Below, one piece after another: positions 27,601-37,029 of a DNA stretch of 64,000 nucleotides (positions are counted from its first letter, which is position 1; each line of letters begins with the position of its first letter). Both the position numbers and the translations under genes were made by a program. The DNA is taken from contig KL647289.1 of the NCBI GenBank assembly GCA_000727475.1, forward strand, positions 3,487,600 to 3,551,599. The letters run 5' to 3'. The notes below the pieces were generated by a model that was given only the letters and a program-made list of their open reading frames with translations, had not been told where the DNA came from and did not search any database. This DNA comes from Sarcocystis neurona (Eukaryota; Apicomplexa; Conoidasida; Eucoccidiorida; Sarcocystidae).

Positions 27601-28160
27601 CTTGTCCGTTGAGGAGGGCGTCAACCTTGTGCAGACGTGCCAGAAGCTGAGGAAGAAGCAGACGAATCTGGAGAAATTAGTAAGTTAAAACTTGGTGCGC
27701 CTCAGCAGTGGACCCTCGTACCCCCAAGCAAACGAAGCGAGTTAAGCGGCCGCCTTTACTTTTGTACTTGGCTAGCACTCAGTACATTATGAAGTTTACT
27801 ATTTCTGTACGTCGACACAGTCACAACAGTTGCATGCGAGAGGCGATCCATTTGCCGAAAGGACTTGCTGACCAGTGTTGACGCCGCACATTTTTACTTC
27901 GGTACTGTCCCGGCATCGCCCCGCGACGGTCTACGTGGAGGTTTCCCTGATTTTTTCTACGGGAGCGTGCGCTGTCGCCTTGTTCTGAACAGGTACATTC
28001 GTACATACAGAAGGAAGCCATGCCGGCTTATGAGGAGAAGGTGCCACAGGAGATCAAAGAGCAGAACGCGGTGCGGAAAAATGAGCTGCAGATGGAGCTT
28101 AGGACCCTGTTACATGCGATTAGCGCACTGGAGAGTTTATGCAAAGAGGAAGCGGCATGA
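15609..28160 (+). CDS. Valyl-tRNA synthetase (16 exons; extreme N-terminus missing)
   Basis: Charges tRNA-Val with valine in translation (class I synthetase). Exons, all in phase: 15609-16059, 16672-16724, 17741-17879, 19762-19884, 20946-21040, 21347-21498, 22426-22579, 23052-23170, 23647-23867, 24814-25032, 25227-25294, 25562-26244, 26430-26768, 27011-27190, 27527-27679, 28011-28160; together 1098 residues. Seen: [15 protein letters not shown] near the N-terminus, [13 protein letters not shown] (HIGH motif), VPGTDHAG, editing-domain motifs [12 protein letters not shown] and [56 protein letters not shown], the anticodon-binding region, and a C-terminal Lys/Glu-rich coiled coil (exons 15-16). 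Length fits eukaryotic ValRS. Intron 6 has a GC donor. Exon 1 carries an Ala-rich insertion before HIGH. No in-frame ATG precedes the conserved start and a TAA lies at 15560, so at least one upstream exon exists; its position is unresolved. Confidence 0.97.
16010..16021 (+). other. HIGH signature of ValRS
   Basis: Codons for His-Ile-Gly-His in exon 1, preceded by PPPNVTGSL. This is the ATP-binding signature of class I aminoacyl-tRNA synthetases and fixes the reading frame of exon 1. Confidence 0.97.
20563..20735. repeat. Diverged direct repeat inside ValRS intron 4
   Basis: The stretch starting cgtgaaggcacgcggaccac at 20563 is repeated in diverged form from 20707 (same cgtgaaggcac start, then ctacctagacaca). 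The offset is 144 bp, and GA and TA microsatellite lies between and after the copies. Confidence 0.75.
20610..20835. repeat. GA- and TA-rich microsatellite cluster
   Basis: A (GA)n run near 20627-20650 followed by TATA/CATA/GTATAC alternation up to about 20835, inside ValRS intron 4 (19885-20945). Confidence 0.8.
21499..22425 (+). other. GC-AG intron 6 of ValRS
   Basis: Exon 6 ends in ...acaag followed by gcaaga, the classical consensus of a GC donor; the acceptor is ctctggaacag at 22425. Exon 6 ends in phase 0 and exon 7 begins in phase 0, and the joined protein (EDARYK then [11 protein letters not shown]) follows the normal ValRS order. The only nearby GT (21491) would break the frame. Confidence 0.85.
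25681..25695 (+). other. KMSKS signature of ValRS
   Basis: Codons for Lys-Met-Ser-Lys-Ser in exon 12, followed by KGNVIDP. This mobile loop of class I synthetases stabilises the aminoacyl-adenylate transition state and confirms the exon 12 frame. Confidence 0.97.
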
Positions 28161-31100
28161 AGTAGTAGTTCGGGAGGGAGCTGTACTTTTCGCGTGAATT
28201 CGTTTAGATAAGTCGCTCCCTCGGGTGCTGAACCCCCTTCTGAAATATAGCCTGTGGGGGACGGCGTATTGCGTACCTGGACACACTTGTGTAAAGCGGT
28301 GGCTTTGAGCGAGAGATCTAATTCGTGCTGCTGCACGGAAACAGTGCGGCCTTTGTATGGGTCTGGTGAAGGCGTTTTTGTCAGCGTGCGTTAACTTGTA
28401 ATGGTTGGTGTCGTCATGAACAATTACGTGAACTGTAGAAGCCGCGGCCAGGAGAGGTATCTAGTCACGTTGTTCAGTTTTGGACAGTCACAGCTGTCCT
28501 AAAGACACAGAAGCGCTGCTCCTAGTATACCCTTTCTTTCTGTCGAACTGTTCAGCGCGGGCGAAATCACGTAGAAAACGGAACGTGTGGACTTGTTCAC
28601 CCCTACATTGATGGAAATCGGTACCCCTGCGACTGCGCCACCGCAAGGGAGGCGTAGATTCCGATTTCGTACTGAGCTTGGAGCGCACACGTCACACATT
28701 TAAAGAGAAACTTTTGCTGCTGTTTGCACCTGAAATGGTAAATGTGTAACTCTAGCGGCGTTGTCTTCGAAAGCTGAGTCATGTCTATCTTACTTGCATC
28801 ATTGACTTAAGGTGTAAGCTCATGAGTGTGTTGCTATGTATCCAGTCGACTTAGAGAAGGGATGCGGTTTTTGTAGGGAGAAAGCTGTCTGTTCCGATGG
28901 CGTGACCTCCCTGTCTTCCAAGTTGCAGGGCTGCTCCGTTTCCGCCACCATTCCTGCACGCTGTAGGAGACACTTGTCTCCCGGCCCTCCGGCACCTGCA
29001 GGGGTGCGCAGTAGAATCTGGCTGGACACGACCGTTCGAAGCACAATGCCATTCGAAGCCGTATAAGGCTGCGCACTCGCTTCTTTGCAGAACATACACG
29101 TCTGTTCTGACAAAAGGTTCCACGCATCCTCTGAAAAACTGCAACTTTTCAGTCAATGTTTCTCGTCACGTTCACAAAATTATATTTCACCGGCCTGAGT
29201 GTCTATGGAAGTAACACAAAATGCGTTCGTCACTCACCAGATAACACCCGATCCCCAAGCCGATTCACGATCCTCACGGCAGACGCCACAGTCGCATGCA
29301 AGTGTGATGCGTTCTTCTGTGCGCGTAAGTCGGTATGTGCACCGCGTTCTATTGAGCGCACACACCACAGGCCTGCCATCTGCCATTATGACGTCTTTTG
29401 TCTATGACTGCGACTTCTTATTATTCTGAATTCTTGCGACGTAATTGGGTGGCTGGACTCGTTACCTGGGACATACGACAGCGTAGTCTGTTCCCGCCAC
29501 ATGTTCGTCACTCCTTTATGTTTTGTGCGGTTAGCCAGGACTGTATCTTCCCAGGCCGTTTCCACCTAGGAAAATAACAATCAGTGCACCCCGAAGCTCT
29601 CTGTAGTGGCTTGACTATGCTGCAGTCATGGTTGTCGTCTGCATTTCTTCAACGCGGATACTCACACTGGAGCTGCACATAGACTGGCGCTCGCAGTTGG
29701 TGGCGCATTGTTGGGTTTGACAGCGGTGCAGTGTTTCTACGTTGTAGTCACGTGCGTCCACCATCTTGTAGGGTCGGTCAGTTTCCGTCCTACGTTTCGA
29801 ACGCCCCGAACCTTGTGTGCATATTTTCATGGTCTGGGTCAGCATCACGCAAATAACTGGTCACCGGTATATTCGCTCTACGTAGCAGATTGCCCAGGGG
29901 CTACGCCTACCGTCCCTTAGCGTGGGCGGAGAACCGTTTCGGCTATCTGAGACCTCCTCCGGGCAAAGCTTTTCTGCCACGACGGACAGGTGATGTAAGA
30001 ATTAGTATCGTTGTCTACCCTATGGGGATTCGTCCTCACTAGCGACAACCTGAAGGTTGAAAGCTTGCCTTTTCCAACTCGAGGGACAACGCCTTAAAGC
30101 TTTTAAAGGGACTATTGCTGCATCTTGGTGCAAACGCATCTGTGTACACTCTTTCCTAGTGTAGCTTCCGCTCCAGTTGAGCAGTTCTCAGCTGTTCCCT
30201 AGTGCGGGTAGCGACACGTTAGAAATTGCGGCTAATTTTGTCTTCTCAGCTACGATTCTTTGCCATTTGTGCACCACAATTTCATCGCGGTGTTGTTTGA
30301 ATGTGTTGAGGGCGTCGAGATAGGATGTATCGCGCCTATAGTCTTTTTCTCGGAAAAAGACACGGAAGGGAACCACCAGGACTTGCAGGCGCGGAAGAGG
30401 GAACGAACTTCGAAGGTATGCAAAACTGGGGAAGTGGCCAAAGTTTTTGTACCAGCTGACAGAACATGGCAAACTTACCACAAGCGACCAAACCCGCTCC
30501 GCGCCACCACTTTCATGAACAACTAGTCAGGGTAATTGTCTCGAACGGTCTACAGGCTTTTGTGTGATTCTTGCATTTGTTTGTCCAGCTGAAGCGTCGA
30601 CACTGTCGACCGTCTGTCGCATAGACTGTACTGCTCTCAGGCTCTGTCATACTCCCAGACACAAAAAGTCAAATGCGGACATTATTCGGAGTCCTTCTCT
30701 ACTGTCCACGGAGGCCTTTGCAGCTTTCTGTTTCGGGAGTAGTCGTCGGTGCAGTAGCCTTTTGGGACATCAGTTTACTGTGAAACAGTTCCCTGTTCCG
30801 AGCAGCCATAAACTGGAAGCCAGCCGCCAGGAGGGGTCTCCGCTCAGCGGTCAAGTGCTTGTTTCATCAAGTGGGTCGCTCTGAGTTTTCAGGAGCACGC
30901 TTCATCTCCCTTGCACTCAACTTTCGGTGAACTCTTGCCATTCAGCAAGCGCGCGCAGAGGACACGTAGAACGACAGACATGCTTTTCTCAGCGGCGTGC
31001 CGAACTATCCGAGTTCACCGCCTATTCGCTCGATGCACCCTCGCACTGAGTACGCACAGCGGCAGCTCTGTCTTCATCCGTGGAGTTTGTGCTGTATATG

Positions 31101-32638
31101 CAGTAAGACTACGTGTGGTTGTCAAGGAAAGAGTAGACCAAAGCAAGGTGTGCGCTGAGAGAGGCATTAACGAATGTACACGGGATGCCTTCGGATGATC
31201 GAGCAGAAGAACCAACGTTATGCAGAATATCGAAAGGCAGCTTGCAGTCATCTGCGCAACTGTAGAGACGCAGCTGGAGCTGTACGCGGACTCTTGCAAT
31301 GCACTCCAGCAAAGGCCCTTGCACGGCATCAAAAAACCAAAGCTCTTCCTTCTCGCGGAGGCAGCCACAGCTCTCGCCTTTCCACGGAGTGTGACTAGCG
31401 CCTGTAAGGGGGGACAAACGTGAGGTGCTTCGTTTCTCCGTGTGTCTCACCAGTGCAGCTTCACCATACCAGTTGTAGCGACAACAGATATGCTGCGCCG
31501 CCGTGTGCCCATAGCACCCTAAACGGCGGAAACGAGAAGAGCGTTTAAAAATGAGGAATCCAGAAGCTCACAAACGAACGAACTGAGCGAACTCGGTAAA
31601 TTCCTGCTCCACGTGGAAGCGCAGCAAGCGAGGCAACAACAGCATCGAATCAAAGGGAAAGCCGCTGCGATTTCCATTCACAACGCGTCTACGACAGGCG
31701 GAATTATACGGTACGAAGGACAAGCGGTCGAAATGTATTTACAGACCTTGACAAGACACAGTACAAACATGTGACGTCGACGCAGTCGTCCCATGAATCT
31801 CGTCCCCTTTGTCTGCCCCCAGTCGGGCCGCCGACTGGGGAGTACTGCGTGTGGAATGCGCAAAATGTCACTCCCACAAGCACCTTCGCAATCACGTCAG
31901 CAGTCGGGCGATCATCTTTGTTCTGGGTCAGAGAGCCGTTACAAGTCAGTTGAGGCCGAATCAATAGTTCAACTCTTTCCGGCACTATCTTCCATCCCCA
32001 AACGGTTCCGAAGGTTACCTCGATTGCAAATACGGGAGCGGGGCGGAAAAAGTGGTTATGAAGGAAAACTTCGACGGCTGTTCAACGCAAGCGGATACGC
32101 GATCCAGAGCGGTGCTGAAAGGTGAATATTGTTGACAAGGTAGGAGGCGTGGTAAAAAGACTTTAGCGCGCACAAGAGACCATTTAGCACAGATGTTGGT
32201 TTAAATTTGTGTCATGCCCTCAACATCATCAGATAATGTAAGCACCTGTTAAACGCCTGTTCTTACCGGCGCCAGTTCCGACAACGCAGGTTCACAAGGT
32301 CAAGGTGGCGCGGCAGTTAAAGCGCGGAAGCAAACTGTATGACACGAACGATTCGAAGAAGTCTCCGATGCAGATGACGCCGCGAACCACAGTACTTAGG
32401 TACAAAGCCCTTAAATTGCAGGGCTGCAGGAGTATTCCAGCAGGTGTCAGATTGTGACCCAGTCGATTCAAAACGGCCGCATCAATTGAACGGACGGATC
32501 TCGGTGAGGGAAGGACGCAAACGGACACAGCTAGATATGATCTTCCAGGATACAGCAGCAGTTGGGGTAGATGATAAGAGCAGTAAAAATCACGGGTAGA
32601 TTCTGAAGCGCTCCTCGTCGCGAGAGGGGCTCTCGGTG
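28161..32638. other. Downstream of ValRS: no supported gene
   Basis: No family-supported coding sequence. Open frames of 60-130 codons occur on both strands. The most protein-like are around 31109-31450, where both strands are open, the minus frame being Cys-containing (WKGESCGCLREKEELWFF) and the plus frame Lys/Arg rich, so strand cannot be chosen. Another minus frame, 32292-32681, overlaps the end of the Cys-rich exon described next in a different frame and might be its continuation after a frame change or splice. Confidence 0.4.
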
Positions 32639-33007
32639 TCAGCGTTGCTGCTCTCGTGAAATATCGACCACACGCACACAACTGGCACAGTCGTCAGTTC
32701 CATTGATTACCCCGCCGATTATTTCCACGTTCTCACGGTCACCAGGCTGGAAGATTACAGCACCAACCCTGATGCACTGGAGTTGTTGCGCTCCCACGAT
32801 TGCTTCACCCTTAACAGTATGCTGCACCTGGTGATGGATGCAGGACGCATAGCAGCAGCTATTGCAGCCCTCTGAGAACGAGTAGAATACGCGTGTATCC
32901 GCGAACAGTGCGGAGGAGTCCGCCGAAGGAACCGAACTCGTCGACTGGCCAGAACAACAACAAAACAGGCACGGCTGACCTGGCGTTTGTCCACCTAGAC
33001 GAAGTGC
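32639..33007 (-). CDS. Candidate Cys-rich exon, 122 codons
   Basis: On the minus strand, an acceptor (cccctcagtgtag) at 33008 is followed by 122 uninterrupted sense codons ending in TGA at 32641-32639. There is no ATG near the start, so it would be an internal-to-terminal exon. It holds cysteine clusters (CLFCCCS, CNSCCYASC, DDCASC) and a beta-like hydrophobic part (VKGEAIVGAQQLQCIRVGAV). A possible internal donor (gtaatc) could end it earlier. The Cys pattern suggests a disulphide-bonded secreted or surface protein, which is inference; I cannot assign a family. Upstream exons were not found, though a minus-strand frame with further cysteines lies at 34147-34353. Confidence 0.4.
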   Translation of the reverse strand, partial: ALRLGGQTPGQPCLFCCCSGQSTSSVPSADSSALFADTRVFYSFSEGCNSCCYASCIHHQVQHTVKGEAIVGAQQLQCIRVGAVIFQPGDRENVEIIGGVINGTDDCASCVRVVDISREQQR

Positions 33008-33333
33008 CTACACTGAGGGGCATAACAACCATTTGCGTCCACCGGTAAGCAACAATAGCAGACGTTCGGAAGTAGCCAGGTATTCGGTCAGTTCAAATAG
33101 TCCGTAAAAACACGTCCAGCGCCGCACTCTGGAGTCTCCGTTTCGCCACAGTCACTCTGCTTCTAAAGCACCGGGTTCCACCAGAGACGCCACAGCTATG
33201 CACGGTGGTCATTTAAAGGCGGATGGATGCCGCTCCAGGTCGTGTTGTGGACTTTCTCTCGCATCAGCCTTATCCACAATTGTAGAATCCGGAAAATCGC
33301 CGGCATTAACGATACTGACAACCGGTCAACAAA

Positions 33334-33810
33334 GTGTCAAAAACTCCACAGGCTGAAAAGGCGCTTCTTTCCTCCCCGGTGTCCCTTTTTCGCTTCAGAT
33401 GTGGTCTAATGAATTCTACGAGAATCTTCTCATTAGGAAATCTAGGAATCTACGATCGTGACACCCTCACAATGTTGCCTGTGATTCTGCAGAAATTCTA
33501 CTGCAGCTTTTCTGGAGCTGCGGTTGGCCCCTTGGACTCTGACAGCAAGCAAGAGAGACACGTGGGTGACGTTCGAACGGTACAACTAGCAGAGGCACTT
33601 TCCCTCTTCAGCCTCTCTTTCAGCCCCGCTTTTCCACTATTGGCGCAGCCGAAGAAAAGCGGTAGGCACGATCAAGACACGGTCAAAATTCACTCCAAGC
33701 AAGACCGAAACTTGCACGTGATTATTAGTATAACCCTTTACCCTTTGTCGGGGACCTCAAAATGCAGGCACGTTTTGAGGACGTCCATATATGGGCAGTT
33801 CGCACCGTAA
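33334..33810 (+). CDS. Open frame of 158 codons, doubtful
   Basis: Plus-strand frame with mixed composition (contains GIYDRDTLTMLPVILQKFY). It includes the 28-bp sequence that is repeated exactly at 35129, here encoding TVQLAEALS. Nothing in it matches a family I recognise, and there is no convincing start context. It may be an exon, or a fragment of dispersed repetitive DNA. Confidence 0.2.
   Translation: MSKTPQAEKALLSSPVSLFRFRCGLMNSTRIFSLGNLGIYDRDTLTMLPVILQKFYCSFSGAAVGPLDSDSKQERHVGDVRTVQLAEALSLFSLSFSPAFPLLAQPKKSGRHDQDTVKIHSKQDRNLHVIISITLYPLSGTSKCRHVLRTSIYGQFAP
33577..33604 (+). repeat. Dispersed 28-bp exact repeat, copy 1
   Basis: The 28 bases beginning acggtacaactagcagaggc and ending ctttccc are identical to 35129-35156, 1.55 kb away in the same orientation. 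The flanks are not alike on either side. It is complex sequence, not a microsatellite. Confidence 0.9.
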
Positions 33811-34556
33811 GAGGCGCTCCAGCATCGTGACCGCTACGTCCCCTTCTTTTTACCGCTCGCACCCGTTCACTGATTACCGCATAGTTGACGGCGTTTCAGT
33901 GGTGTCAGCTCTGCAGGTGAGCTACAGCAGCACTACCTCGTAATCACTTCAGAGAACCTGGATTGATTAGACGGAGTTACCGGGGAGAAGGCGCGGAGAA
34001 ATCAAGCAGCTGAGGCTCAAGGTTTAACAAGATTTTTTCTGTCAATTCAGGCGCCCAGGTGAGAGAGATGAGACAACCTCGAAACGCCGCTGCGGACTAC
34101 TTTCATCAGCAACACCTGCTTCGGGGACATACCAGTACAAGGCATGTTACACGGAACTAGGTCTCGAAGCCACACATGACCCTAACCAGAATGTGCGTAC
34201 CACCGAAGGTGGACACCTGCTGGACCATACACCTCGATCACACACACTGGCAACGTGTGAGAGCACGCTCTGTTTCTCTCGGTACTCATCACCTGCATTA
34301 TTGTTTGCACCACAAACAATAGTAAGTTCGTGAAGACGGTTGTACTGGTGCAACTATACGCACTGGCTTCGCTCAACGCTTTATTGAAATGTGTTTTTGC
34401 TTCTCCGCCCCATGACATACATTCACGATATATATGCTTGTTCGGCCCACCTCATGGGGCTACAGTGCCCTGGCTCGTGTACGTCGGTGTGTCGATCCAG
34501 TGTAGGTGGCAGAAGTGCGTGAATGCAGGTCGTAAGAGTAAAGTACAAGAGAGTAC

Positions 34557-34742
34557 GTGACAGCTATTTGCGAAACAGTTGTGACTTGCTTCGTCACTGC
34601 TGCTTGTTCTGAAGTAGAGCTGAATCCTGGGCTTTCGTTTTTGGAATTTCGCATAGTAGAGCGTCATAAAGTTCGTCTATCGCTTTCACGCGGTGTTACT
34701 TCTCTCGCCCAAATGTGGATTCCTCAACTTTGCGGCGACTGA
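34557..34742 (+). CDS. Short frame with 2A-like motif (EVELNPGL)
   Basis: A 61-codon plus-strand frame holds EVELNPGL at 34611-34634, preceded by a Cys/Ala/Val hydrophobic stretch. This resembles the ribosome-skipping motif D(V/I)ExNPGP, which occurs in several non-LTR retrotransposons and RNA viruses, but Asp is replaced by Glu and the essential final Pro by Leu, so skipping activity is not expected. The frame closes 35 codons later. It may be a decayed element fragment or coincidence. Confidence 0.2.
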   Translation: MTAICETVVTCFVTAACSEVELNPGLSFLEFRIVERHKVRLSLSRGVTSLAQMWIPQLCGD

Positions 34743-35064
34743 AGGAGAGATGAACTGCCTACCAAAAACTACGCTATTTTCTGTGAAGAGTGACTTACGG
34801 AGGCCCTTACTGTGTTGGCAGCAGGCATGTTTTGCGATGCTTGAACGAGGTGCTTCTGGCCCGATCTCGCCAGCAGATACTGAACAACTATGTGTTGCCT
34901 CCCTACTCGTGGAAATGGTTCACGCGTGTCACTGGGGGCAGGTCTACCGGACCGGTTCGATAACAGTGGTCGAAGAAACATGTGCCTGCACGTGGGTGAA
35001 GCGAAATCGTGTTGCTCACCTCATAAGTGGCCTCCGTAGCCTTGCTAGATTACCAGCTGTCTAG
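34693..35064 (+). CDS. Open frame of about 120 codons, Cys-containing, doubtful
   Basis: The frame ends with TAG at 35062-35064. It is not low complexity and contains PLLCWQQACFAMLERG and VVEETCACTWVKRN. The distribution of cysteines loosely recalls the minus-strand Cys-rich exon at 32.6-33.0 kb, but I cannot show homology. There is no good start codon, so it would have to be an exon entered by splicing. Confidence 0.22.
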   Translation: MLLLSPKCGFLNFAATEGEMNCLPKTTLFSVKSDLRRPLLCWQQACFAMLERGASGPISPADTEQLCVASLLVEMVHACHWGQVYRTGSITVVEETCACTWVKRNRVAHLISGLRSLARLPAV

Positions 35065-35128
35065 TGAGGGATGTTTTCTTTATGGCAGACAATGATGATC
35101 TATATTTTTCACAACCAAACAAAGACAC

Positions 35129-35156
35129 ACGGTACAACTAGCAGAGGCACTTTCCC
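35129..35156 (+). repeat. Dispersed 28-bp exact repeat, copy 2
   Basis: Identical to 33577-33604 over 28 bases. The reading frames containing the two copies diverge immediately afterwards. Confidence 0.9.
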
Positions 35157-35674
35157 ACTCGTGCACCCTGCCTTCCCACTTCGTGACCAAGTCGCTGGCG
35201 TAACTCCTAGTTATTGTGCAGGTCGCTTCAGTATCCCCCAGTGCACCTTGCAAACCGAGTGGGGCCTCCTACCCCTACTAACGAGTATCTTTACTTGTTG
35301 CCTTCGCATCACGCGGAGATGCGTTGCACAACAAGCAGGCCAGCGGCGTTTTTTGAAAAGCAAGGTGATTTCCTGGCGGCTGGTCGTCGGAAATAAATGT
35401 CCTGTAATTCGTACGCTACCTATTTTGTGCAGATCGTCTAATCAGGTACGAGCGCGCCTTGTCAGTCGACTCTGAGACAGTGTGTGGGGTTGGAGCACTT
35501 GCTGCGCACTTAGCCCGCTGCGTTCTGGTACTCGAAGACTGCGGCACGTTTTTTTCTCGTCGTCGCCGTTGACCGCGCCGCCTTTTGAAGGGCGTTAGTC
35601 GTCCCTGTCGTCCGCCTGGCTACAACTCACGAAGGACAGATTTCAGACGTTACTATTTTCAAAAGTACCGTGTT

Positions 35675-35827
35675 ATGCCGAGTCGAGGGAGTCTTCGGCT
35701 TCTGTATCTTCTACAGTGCGTAGCCTTCGCACAAACTTGTGGGGGACGTTCTCCGCCTCTCCACGCCGGGTCATCATCCGCTCCAGCGGCGTCTTGTGTG
35801 GGGACGTGTACTTTCTGGTCTTTTTGA
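35675..35827 (+). CDS. Candidate first exon with signal peptide
   Basis: An ATG at 35675 opens a frame whose first 21 residues look like a secretory signal: Arg near the N-terminus, hydrophobic core LRLLYLLQCVAFA, then Gln-Thr-Cys. Two further cysteines follow before a stop at 35825. A second frame, open from 35739 to 36074 and more protein-like (ELALAGYHEPRN), overlaps its end, so a splice or an indel would be needed to join them. No family assigned. Confidence 0.28.
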   Translation: MPSRGSLRLLYLLQCVAFAQTCGGRSPPLHAGSSSAPAASCVGTCTFWSF

Positions 35828-36407
35828 ACTCGCCCTCGCTGGCTATCACGAGCCCCGTAACACTTCATCGTATCTCGGGTCACGCGGAGTTGCCTATGAC
35901 CTCTTTTCCTTCTTCTCTCGTTCTTCTCTATTCCCCTATGTTGCTTTTGTTTTTCGCTACTACGAGCGCATGTCACCCCGCTCCGTCCTTCTGCACATGC
36001 GTGCAAACCGCCAAATTACACACGTGGGATGTTGCTCCCGCGCCGGCTCAGCTGCGCGGTCACCATGGCATTAGGTGCGTTGTGGTATGCATGTAGCAGG
36101 ACCACCCGCTGGCCCTTCTTTGTTGCCCGTCCGCCCTGCGTCATCCGTGGACGTCGGTTCTTGTCCTGGTCACTGCCACAACAAACGTTACACACAAAAG
36201 AGACACCAACGGAAGGTCTTTGTTAAAAGTATTTCAAATTATTTCAGGCGCCAAAGTGCACCATACGTTCTCGGCAGCAGCTTGCACTCTAGATGACAAT
36301 CGTGCCACACGCGGACGAAGCAGGTTCCTCTGCACCTGCTACATCTACTATGGTACGCTTTTATTCTTTCTATCGTACCTCTCGGAATTTTCGTTAATGG
36401 CATAATT

Positions 36408-36591
36408 CCTGACAGCGTATGAAGGGAAGAACTGTTGTGCCGGGGTAGAGCGCAACCCCGGTGGCAGCCGAGCCAGACAACTTCGTGGGCGGAACCTGCT
36501 ACGTCTAGCCTTTCTGTACAACACGTATTCCGCCCAACACGCCACGTCATCGAGGCGGCAAATCCCTGTACGGTCGCTGAAGATATTTTGA
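36408..36591 (+). CDS. Short frame with 2A-like motif (GVERNPGG)
   Basis: The plus-strand frame, opening after a TAA at 36405 and closing with TGA at 36589, contains CCAGVERNPGG at 36433-36465. In many non-LTR retrotransposons a sequence of the type CGDVERNPGP stands just before the endonuclease domain. Here the Asp is Gly and the last Pro is Gly. The residues after it (RNLLRLAFLYNTYS) faintly recall the start of such an endonuclease domain. No reverse transcriptase was recognised nearby. Confidence 0.2.
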
Positions 36592-37029
36592 ATCCATGCT
36601 CACAGTAGAACGGGCCTCTGCTGTATAGGTTTACGGTGCAGGCACAGAAGTGTCCGGTTTCGTACGTGACAGCAGTCAATTTGTGATTTCCGTGTGCCTC
36701 TGCCCTGTTAAGTCTCGCCGGGTTTCGATGCAGCTGTGCACATCCCTACAGTGTATTGAAAATCGAGTTGTCTTCTTGTCATACACATTTGTGAGTTGTT
36801 GCGTGTCGGATTCCGCCGAAGCACTCAGAAGTACTGTGCCGGAGGAATCGACCGCAGCCTTCAGAACTAGTGAGCCACTTGGTCCGTGTCTGGACACTCA
36901 GGATATGTTCGTATTTCAACTGTGGCTGGGCAGGAACATATATAGCCGTAGCCGAAGCGAGAGTCCCTCTTCGCGGTGGTCTTGTACCTTGTAATCTGAA
37001 TAGTCACCAGGTTCACAAAGGAAGAGGAA

